Shown here: positions 56,725-64,000 of the stretch, one piece after another
How positions within the stretch are numbered: the first letter of the stretch is position 1
How the letters are laid out: the number at the start of each line of letters is the position of its first letter
Assembly: GCA_965153355.1 (NCBI GenBank)
Contig: OZ231126.1
Location: forward strand, 101,680,001 to 101,744,000
Reading direction: 5' to 3'
DNA: 64,000 nucleotides
DNA from: Flaccisagitta enflata
Taxonomy: Eukaryota; Chaetognatha; Sagittoidea; Aphragmophora
Program-made: the position numbers and the translations under genes
Notes under the pieces: model-generated
The model's database searches: none
Seen by the model: only the letters and a program-made list of their open reading frames with translations
Told to the model about the DNA's origin: nothing

Positions 56725-56803
<79 letters not shown>
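56725..56803. repeat. (TC)n microsatellite
   Basis: About 39 TC units followed by a short ACAC-rich stretch. Confidence 0.97.
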
Positions 56804-56806
<3 letters not shown>

Positions 56807-57029
56807 GCAGACACACACAGACACACACTGACACACATACAAGACAAATTCAAAAACATAACTTGTAAACGTACCTTGTCAAAGCATCTTTTGATACGTC
56901 GAAATCATTGTCTTCTTCGGGTTCTCGGGGGTGTGCTCGTACTCGTCATCGACACCGACCTCGGCAAAAAATCGCTCGGGCAATCATCAAGAATCTGGGA
57001 TTGAGAATTTCAGAGGCTGATTGAAAACA

Positions 57030-57294
57030 TTCTTCATTGACCACGGACGGGTGGGCACGGGCGGAAATGCGCGTTTTCTTTTTTTCCAACTCGATTTCCA
57101 TGACCGACGGACGGACGGTCCAAGCCTCTTATTGAGTTGCGTGTCCATAACTAAAAATAACATAAAACAAGGCCGGATACACGGCCAATACCAGTTGCGG
57201 ACGGGTGGGCAGGGGCGGATGTGGGTTTTCCGGACCAACGGACGGACGGAAGGACAAAGCCTCTTATAGAGTTGCGTGTCCGCAACTAAAAACT
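57030..57294 (-). repeat. Two AGTTGCG-subfamily repeats in tandem
   Basis: GACGGGTGGGCACGGGCGG to TTGAGTTGCGTGTCCATAAC (57043-57158), then ACAAGGCCGGATACACGGCC to AGAGTTGCGTGTCCGCAACT (57167-57292). The second hairpin is perfect; the first has lost pairing. Confidence 0.82.
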
Positions 57295-57655
57295 ATGAAT
57301 CGTTACTTTCTGCCCAGTGCTCAATCATTCCTTAATTTGCCGGTGTTTGAATGAGGATACGGCATAAAGCAGCAAATATTGTTCATTCCGGGTACTCGCG
57401 AATGGAATTTCTCCTGCTAGTGATGCGGCGGAACGAGCCGTGAAGTTTGCTTCTGACATTAACAGAAGTATCACGCGAAGTGCTAAGCAAAACTCGGGAA
57501 TGCTTCAAGGTGTCGCAATGCATCACAGCACTAACCCAAAGCCGATCAGTAAATGAACTTTCATTGTGTGTTAGTCAGTCTTACTCCTTAAAAAAATTAA
57601 GTTTTCTCAAAAGATCCTCAAAACCTTGTCTCACACTCTCGAGACCCAGATTTTT

Positions 57656-58530
57656 TAATTCCTCGTCGGGAAAAAACTCGAAGTCAGTCTTCGACTTTTT
57701 GACATATTTGAGAGAAACAGGGTTTTCATTTTCTTATAGGAAAGTTGAGCATCTCCACCAACCGATTGCATCCTCGGACAAGATTAATAGGGTAAGTAAA
57801 TTTGATAATTCTCTTTCATTTGGCGCCAAGCGCTCTACAACAAATATTTTTTGCGCTATGAATTTTTAAAGATTTATTTACAAAACATTCAAATTAAATT
57901 TTTTTCAATTCTATTTTATTTTGTGTAATATCAAAAAAAACATTGTTTCTAAGTTTGTTTGAGCATGCAAATACAAGAGAACATGTTTATGAGCATAGTT
58001 GCTCATCTGTGAGAGTGATTTTAAGCATTTTAGCTCATTTAGCTCATTTTGCTCAGTCTTTTTTTCTGCTTAAAAATGCAATAAATGAACAAATATATTG
58101 ATAAATGTTTTAGTAAGCAAATACAAGAAAGCATGTCAGTGAGCAGAGCTGCTCATCTGTGAGGGTGTTTTTAAAGTATTCTAGCTCACTTAGCTCATTT
58201 AGCTTATTGAGCTTGCTCTTTTTTTTAATTTCATAACAGATGAATGAATAAATGTTTTGATTTAAGCATGCAAATACAGGAAAGCATGTCAGTATGCATG
58301 GCTGGTTGTTTGGTTGAGTGATTTTGAATATTTTTGCTCATCTAGCTCATTTGGCTCAGTCCTATTTTTCTCTGATTTTCAGAACAACCAATACATAAAA
58401 TTGCTCTTAATTTAAAGAAATAAAAAAAATTGCAGTGACTGAGGACAAAAGCTTGGTGAATGGTGCACAACGCTTACAACTTTTTTCCTCACGGCAACAG
58501 CCGCCATTACTGGTACTTTTATGTTATTAT
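57656..58530 (+). repeat. Dispersed repeat A, copy 3, with three GAGC modules
   Basis: ACTCGAAGTCAGTCTTCGAC at 57673, TAAGTAAATTTGATAATTC and GGCGCCAAGC match copies 1 and 2 with about 15-20% divergence. Three GAGC modules (about 57958, 58110 and 58262) follow, and it closes with the CACGGCAACAGCCGCCATTAC end at 58491. Confidence 0.82.
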
Positions 58531-58715
58531 ATTCATCCATACTACAAAAAAGGAAAAATGTCTCTTCGATGACCGCATACATTTAGATGAACGAAGCAGA
58601 CTTCTTCTGCAAAAACTTATAAAGTTTATTTGTTTATATTTGTTTTCAATTATTATTGACTTTTCAGTTTATGTTGAGTTATTGAATAATTACCGAATTG
58701 TTGACTATTCAATGC

Positions 58716-58775
58716 TTTTTAGTTGCGGACATGCAACTGTATAAGAGGCTTTGTCCTTTGGTCCATCCGCTGGTA
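58716..58775 (+). repeat. AGTTGCG-subfamily 5' end fragment
   Basis: CTTTTTAGTTGCGGACATGC and AACTGTATAAGAGGCTTTGT, then lost. A GA array follows at 58781-58794. Confidence 0.75.
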
Positions 58776-58881
58776 TGAAGAGAGAGAGAGAGAACGAGGG
58801 AAAAAAGATTTTTTTATCGACGGACACACGACACTTCACCTCGCCATGGAGGGAGGATGCAAAATGCGCATTATATCAGTA

Positions 58882-59028
58882 CAGTGGAGCTCCGCTAGAG
58901 CGCACCCGCTAATAAGGCATGCTCGCCCCAGATTTTGTAGTTTTTTTTCAAAATAGCAATAAAGCAGCTTCACTAAAAGGCAAAAACTCATACAGTCCCT
59001 TGAAATGCGCTCTGGTGAAGCTCAACTG
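58882..59028. mobile_element. 147-bp TA-flanked MITE, CAGTGGAGCTCCGC ends
   Basis: CAGTGGAGCTCCGC and GGTGAAGCTCAACTG are inverted with a few mismatches; TA lies at 58880-58881 and 59029-59030. It is the same family as 20805-20981. Its right end touches the 3' end of the - strand reading frame. Confidence 0.8.
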
Positions 59029-59030
59029 TA

Positions 59031-59475
59031 TCAATGGCACGAATCATTTTCTCTGGCAAAAAAATTACAGGTCGACTCATCAATGATAACGTAATATTCA
59101 TCCAGCGCCAGCATTCTGGCTATGAAGCCGTCGTCAAACCTGGCCTTGCGCATGATTTGAAGTAAAACCGGCGAGGATGTGGATCCATCCCATTTTGGAC
59201 ACCACAAAAGCTTCAACCGCATTTGATGATACAGTTCCCGTTGTGACGCTGTCACCGATGAAGAACTATCTTCAGACTTCACCATCGAGGGTCAAAAACG
59301 AGTAACGCGTCGTCTGTAGTCTAATCATTGACGTAAACTTTGCCGAGGATTCTTCAACAACGCTGGCCAATGCCGATTTTTCCTCGGCGAGACACGCCGT
59401 CATGTCTGTGATGATGCCGGAGGCGATGGGATCCAGGATGGCGACAGCGGCCGAGGACTGGGCCGGATCAACCAT
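59031..59475 (-). pseudogene. Unrecognised broken reading frame, possible exon
   Basis: Two - strand frames overlap at 59272-59285. The upstream one has ILDPIASGIITDMTACLAEE, SALASVVEESSAKFTSMIRL and SFLTLDGEV; one frame over come VKSEDSSSSVTASQREL, LKLLWCPKWDGSTSSPVLLQ and ARFDDGFIARMLALDEYYVI. Codon use is GC-rich and non-repetitive, unlike the neighbourhood. Upstream the frame is cut by the hAT-like element at 59458-60177; across the empty site it continues (KTISRSSSAAVAILDP) to a possible acceptor TTCCACAG near 60200. I do not recognise the protein. Confidence 0.4.
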
Positions 59476-60177
59476 TTGCGAGGCCCTGGGCTATCTGGGG
59501 AGCGAGGCCCCCTCCCCTTGGGCCAAGCCGACCCCCCCCCCCCTTCACTAAAGCACATCCACTATGAAAACAAACTTTTCTCTACTGGCTATTGCTTTAT
59601 TGGCAGCAGCCCCAAAGGGCCAGTTTTCTATAGAACACAGGAGTAATATCCTTAACTTTGTCTGCACATACCCGTATACACTGTCCCCCCCTGAGACCCC
59701 TAACCAGTCCTCTAAGGCTCGAATCTAAAAAGAAAGATTTATGTAAAATTCTAAGATTTTTTATTAAGCAAAATGTGGTGTTTTCATGCATAGGAATTTT
59801 TTTTTAGAAATTAAGTTTTTGTGATGTTGTGCTTATCTAGAGTCTAGAGCCAGCTATGACTATAACAAGGTCATTGGACCTAAGTCGCATGTATTGGCAT
59901 CTTCACAAAAGATGGGACAGACAGACAGACAGACAGACTGGAATTTGTAAAATGACCTTTGAATAAGTGGTCTCCATTTCCGAGTTCAAAATTGTGAAAG
60001 ATGCCTCTAAAGTTAATTGTGATAGACAGCTCCTTCTTTTTTCTTTCCTTTTCTTTTTTTCTCTTTCCTCTTTTTTTTTCTTCCTTTTCTCCTTCTTTCC
60101 CCCTCAGGGCGCGAGGCCCCTAAAAGCGCGAGGCCCCTGGGCTAAGCCCATTTAGCCCTTAGGTTAATCCGGCCCAG
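59458..60177. mobile_element. 720-bp hAT-like element with 8-bp TSD
   Basis: Ends CTGGGCCGGATCAACC and GGTTAATCCGGCCCAG (one mismatch) with identical flanks GCCGAGGA at 59450-59457 and 60178-60185. It is an internally deleted relative of 29941-31940 in opposite orientation: left-end matches such as GAGGCCCTGGGCTATCTGGG and right-end GGGCTAAGCCCATTTAGCCC are shared. Confidence 0.95.
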
Positions 60178-60291
60178 GCCGAGGAGGAACGAGAAATTGT
60201 CTTCTGTGGAATTTTATATTTTGGAAATGAGGATTTGAAAATGTTGATGATCAAAGGTGCGGATTCCGGTAGCTGCCACACATTGAATATA

Positions 60292-60905
60292 CCCTACCCC
60301 TCAACTCAACCCTACCCCTCAACTCAACCCTACCCCTCAACTCAACCCTACCCCTCAACTCAACCCTACCCCTCAACTCAACCCTACCCCTCAACTCAAC
60401 CCTACCCCTCAACTCAACCCTACCCCTCAACTCAACCCTACCCCTCAACTCAACCCTACCCCTCAACTCAACCCTACCCCTCAACTCAACCCTACCCCTC
60501 AACTCAACCCTACCCCTCAACTCAACCCTACCCCTCAACTCAACCCTACCCCTCAACTCAACCCTACCCCTCAACTCAACCTTACCCCTCAACTCAACCT
60601 TACCCCTCAACTCAACCTTACCCCTCAACTCAACCTTACCCCTCAACTCAACCCTACCCCTCAACTCAACCCTACCCCTCAACTCAACCCTACCCCTCAA
60701 CTCAACCCTACCCCTCAACTCAACCCTACCCCTCAACTCAACCCTACCCCTCAACTCAACCCTACCCCTCAACTCAACCCTACCCCTCAACTCAACCCTA
60801 CCCCTCAACTCAACCCTACCCCTCAACTCAACCCTACCCCTCAACTCAACCCTACCCCTCAACTCAACCCTTCCCCTCAACTCAACCCTTCCCCTCAACT
60901 CACCC
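60292..60905. repeat. 18-bp minisatellite CCCTACCCCTCAACTCAA, about 34 copies
   Basis: Nearly perfect units with a clustered CTTACCCC variant (four in a row near 60590-60640). It stays open in the + frame as repeated PYPSTQ only because 18 is divisible by three. Confidence 0.97.
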
Positions 60906-61605
60906 CTACCCTCAACTCAACCTGCCTCAGCTCAACCCTCCTCAACTCGCCCCTGCCCCTCAACTCAGCCTACCCTCAGCTCAACCCTGCCCCAACTCAA
61001 CCCTGCCCTCAACTCAACCCTCCCACTCACTCCAGCCCTGCCCCTCAACTCCAGCCTACCTCAACTCAGCCCTGCCTCAACTCCTGCCCTCAACTCAGCC
61101 CACCCCTCAACTCAGCCCTGCCCTCAGCTCAGCCCCTGCCCCTCAACTCAACCCCTGCCTCAGCTCAGCGCCCTGCCCTCACTCCTTCCTCCTCAACTCA
61201 GCCTCCCTCGCTCAGCCTCCCCTCAACTCCGCCTCCTGTCCAGCCTCCTCAGCTCCAGCCCCTGCCCTGAACTCAGCTGCCTGGGCTCAGCACCACCTCA
61301 ACTCCTTCACTGCCTCAGCTCAGCCCTGCCTCAACTCCTTCTCCTCAACTCAGCCTGCCCTCGACAGCTCAACCCTGCACCTCGCTCCAGCCCTGCCTGT
61401 CCAGCTCCAGCCTTGCCTCAGCTCCAGCCTCAACTCATGTGCCTCAGCTCAGCCCTTGCCCTCAGCTCAAGCCTTGCCCTCAACTCAACCCTACCCGTCA
61501 ACTCAACCCTACCCTTCAACTCAATCCTACCCCTCAACTCAACCCTACCCCTCAACTCAACCCTACCCCTAAATTCAACCCTACTCCTAAACTCAACCAT
61601 ACTTA
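60906..61605. repeat. Decayed continuation of the CTCAACTCAA array
   Basis: Units of variable length (CCTGCCTCAACTCAGC and similar) decay through 61460, then regain regular 18-bp spacing at 61480-61600. Core plus decayed flank make a single old array of about 1.3 kb. Confidence 0.9.
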
Positions 61606-61737
61606 CACGTCCATAAATTTCCTGCGAAGAAATAGTCAGGATAAATGAAAATTTAAGTGAGGTCCTCTTGTGAAAGAAGACCCGCACGTACGTTTACCAT
61701 TACCATTACCGGACATACAACTTTACCATTACGTACG

Positions 61738-61877
61738 TTTTTAGTCGAGGACACGCGACTACACCTTGCCGTGTCGGTCGGTCTGTCCGTCACATTTCTG
61801 AATTCTGAGTGGTTTTCGCATTACTGCTCCTGCCCGACCGTCCGCGACTGGATTGCCGCGTATCCGGCCTTGTTTTT
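61738..61877 (+). repeat. Hairpin-family repeat, diverged stem
   Basis: TTTTTAGTCGAGGACACGCG, TTGCCGTGTCGGTCGGTCTG, ATTACTGCTCCTGCCCGACC and CGCGTATCCGGCCTTGTTTT. Short and nearly complete. Confidence 0.82.
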
Positions 61878-61939
61878 CTGTAAAGAGAAGCAAAAGCAAA
61901 ACGAGTCTATCGATTGAGATCTCTCAGACTCGTGAGATA

Positions 61940-62325
61940 CACTTTTTATATTTTATAAGAACGTCATTTCTTTTCTGAAGCCTTCAAAAGAGATAGAGAT
62001 AGCTACTAGTAAAATAACTACAATGTCCTAATATTTGAATGATTTCAAGGCTTGATGTTTTTATAGACTAGGTTCTTATAAAAAATAAAAAGTGTAGTTG
62101 CTGTCTGTTTGGTCATAAACTGTTGCAATCACCTAGGAACTTTTAGTCCCAGATGATTGCCATGCAATGGAACAATACTTTTTTTTTGTAAGAACCTTTT
62201 TTACAGAAACGTCAAGGCTTCAAATTGTTCTGAAATTAAAAACATATAAGTTAGTTACTATTTCTATCTCTCTTGAAAATTTTGGCCATAACTGATGTTC
62301 TTATTAAAAAAAAAGGTGTATTTAC
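61940..62325. repeat. Two AT-rich AAGAACGTCA elements in tandem
   Basis: 61940-62097 has inverted ends TACACTTTTTATATTTTATA and TTATAAAAAATAAAAAGTGTA. 62185-62325 (TTTTTTTTGTAAGAACC to TTCTTATTAAAAAAAAAGGTG) is a more decayed relative. Confidence 0.7.
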
Positions 62326-62795
62326 GTTTACCTGTACGGCTGGGTTGCCGTGATTTGGTTGTTGTTGTTGTTGCCCCTCACAACTACGAAGCGTGCGCGC
62401 TCAGTCCAAAAACGAATTGACTTGTGTGATGACGACGTATTCGCGCAAATTGATGGGGGTGTTTCTTGGCCGCCGTTTGCCCCGTCGTCGAGACGACGGG
62501 ATGGCCCCACTTGGAACTTGGCGTCCCAAAAGCGGCGGTATCGGGACCCCGTGATTTGGTCGTCTTCTACACCGTCTCCAATTATCAATGTAGTGCACGA
62601 ATGACTAAACATATGTCGACGTCAATAAATACTGTTTCAGTTGAAACATATAATGGAAAAGATATAGACCTCTGCACAGATGAAGGTCAAGGTTAATGTT
62701 TTTTTTCCCCTCATGTCAGAGCTCGAGTGCAGCTTTGCCTTACATCTGTGAACAAAAGGTCAGCGGTCAGCTTGTATCGTGCGGGTTGCGACATC

Positions 62796-62797
<2 letters not shown>

Positions 62798-62835
<38 letters not shown>
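62798..62835. repeat. (GA)n microsatellite
   Basis: 19 GA units. The preceding 62340-62700 is GC-rich with competing short ORFs on both strands and no recognised product. Confidence 0.96.
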
Positions 62836-62837
<2 letters not shown>

Positions 62838-62945
62838 TCCTGCAACTTGGAATTTGCGGAACTTTACTGCCATTCAAATTGGAAGCTCGAAAATCCGAAT
62901 CCAATTGAAATAATATTTCAACATCGACCTCCGCAACACAGAAAA

Positions 62946-63016
62946 AATCCTAGCGTCGTGGTAGCGAGCTCAACTATGGACGAAAAGTCTTGGGTTCGAA
63001 TCCTGGAGCTACTATA
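62946..63016 (+). tRNA. tRNA-like sequence, weak
   Basis: A-box-like GTGGTAGCGAGC and a good B box GGTTCGAATCC at tRNA-like spacing; TTGGG/CCTGG makes a weak T stem. The acceptor ends do not pair convincingly. A tRNA relic or SINE head is more likely than a gene. Confidence 0.3.
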
Positions 63017-63294
63017 GTCATTTTTGTTGCAAACATGTCACCGTTGCGGAGTAATATAGCAAAAACTAGTAAATAGTCCGAATTTAAAGTCATTTTTACA
63101 GCAGTGACTCGAAACTTTTTGCAGAGCTTCAACGGGGGCCATGGGTCCAATCAACCACCATCAACGATTTTTCATTGACCCGGAAATTCTGTATGCCGTT
63201 TACCCTTAAAGGGCTAGATTAGAGTTTGGGAGGGCTTGGAGACCAAAAAATCAGGCCTGAGAAAACTACTTGAAGTCTTAATGATAAACAGGGG

Positions 63295-63730
63295 GAACAG
63301 TCGCAAAAGCGTTAGATGGTCAGCGGTAACCATGCCCTGCCAAAGTAGGTTGTGCTTGAGGTTGAAGGGGGAGCAGGGCAGCGGCCCCGAAGGGGTTGAT
63401 GACCTATGCTTTCACACATATGGGGGATTTTCTCCTTCTCCATCCCTCCCCCCTCAAATCCCAGTCTTGAGGCCCAAATCCCAGCCTCAAGGCTCAATCC
63501 CCAGTCTCAAGGCTCAAAACTCAGCCTCAAGGCCCAAATCCTAGCCTGGAGGCCTCAAGGCCCAAATCCTAGCCTGGAGGCCTCATGACCCAAATCCTAA
63601 CCTTGAGGCCTAAATCTCAGCCTCAAGGCTGGAATTTAGGACTTTTTGCTGAGATTTGGACCTTGACGCTGAGATTTGGGCCTCAAGGCTGGGATCCGGG
63701 CCTCCAGGGTAGGATTGGGTGCTTCACATA
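63295..63730. repeat. CCCAAATCC foldback, second copy
   Basis: GTAGGTTGTGCTTGAGGTTG, GCAGCGGCCCCGAAGGGG and CTATGCTTTCACACATA match 25075-25180. The GGCCCAAATCCTAGCCTGGA units switch to GCTGAGATTTGGGCCTCAAG near 63635. The right terminal inverted repeat is missing, so this copy is truncated. 63731-64000 holds nothing I recognise. Confidence 0.8.
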
Positions 63731-64000
63731 GCAAAAGTTGGGAGTATCCCTTCACCCTACTTAGGTAATGTGGAGGAGCAAAAATCATGAAGATGATCAT
63801 TTTCTTTTTTTCAAAATTCCTTCATCTTCCATTTTTGTTTTGGCCTTAAAGTTTCCACTGATTTAAGCAAAATCCTGTGTAGTTTTGTTACAAAAAGGAC
63901 AATTATTTGTTTTAAAAAATTGTGATGTATGTAAAAATAAACTAAAATATCAGAACATAAGTTATAAAAGACCAAATGAAAAGGCAGAATTGCAATTCTA

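Noticed and set aside
57360-57560. RNase H-like fragment of a LINE (PGTR..GISPASDAAERAVKFASD)
   Set aside because: Similarity is limited to a short stretch with a frame break and the expected His missing. Too weak to annotate.
60235-61572. 445-codon PYPSTQ-repeat protein
   Set aside because: The frame follows from an 18-bp unit divisible by three in a C-rich, stop-poor strand, with no flanking coding signal. Kept as a repeat.
62340-62700. GC-rich possible exon
   Set aside because: Competing frames on both strands, no convincing splice pair and no recognisable domain.

Overview
This is animal nuclear DNA, most likely from a marine invertebrate with a large, repeat-choked genome. The evidence is an intron-containing gene of the CNNM (cyclin M / ancient conserved domain) magnesium-transporter family, animal-type non-LTR and Penelope-like reverse transcriptases, TIR transposons of hAT and mariner type, and extreme microsatellite density. 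There are no operons, Shine-Dalgarno sites, rRNA genes or CRISPR arrays. I cannot name the species.

Host coding signal is thin. The only locus I recognise is CNNM on the + strand: six exons between 16034 and 22402 encode the CBS pair and the start of the cyclic-nucleotide-binding-homology domain. The upstream DUF21 membrane exons and the C-terminal exons were not found. Three lesions lie in otherwise well-conserved exons: a frameshift in 20437-20483, A instead of G at a splice donor +1 (20674), and TGA at 22329-22331. The first intron carries five decayed tandem copies of the end of the preceding exon. I call it a pseudogene or decaying paralogue, with assembly error as the alternative. Weaker coding candidates are a possible exon at 11768-12113 (+), a gag/ORF1-like acidic protein at 3066-3788 (-) and a broken reading frame at 59031-59475 (-).

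Layout. 0-6 kb: MITEs, microsatellites, a 112-bp minisatellite, a gag-like ORF and a tRNA-like sequence. 6.9-9.7 kb: a LINE ORF2 with a hAT MITE nested in it. 10.3-13.4 kb: dispersed repeat A and non-coding repeats. 13.4-15.9 kb: a Penelope-like element with long direct terminal repeats and a nested foldback. 16-22.4 kb: CNNM exons separated by repeat-filled introns. 22.4-36.8 kb: foldback and TIR elements, including a 2,000-bp hAT-like element with perfect 8-bp target duplications (29941-31940). 36.8-39.8 kb: an element with degenerate inverted ends and a frameshifted, unrecognised protein on the - strand. 39.8-56.5 kb: tandem duplications, a LINE ORF1 (41079-42074), many hairpin-ended repeats and long minisatellites. 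56.5-64 kb: more of the same, a second large hAT-like element (59458-60177), an 18-bp minisatellite array and a foldback.

The commonest feature is a repeat superfamily that starts with T-rich DNA and a short perfect hairpin, followed by GTCC/GTCGGTC tracts, and ends near GGCCTTGTTT. Its subfamilies have changed both sides of the hairpin together. An exact 21-nt Illumina adapter match at 56258-56278, inside one copy, shows that the assembly carries at least one artefact, which tempers every lesion call.
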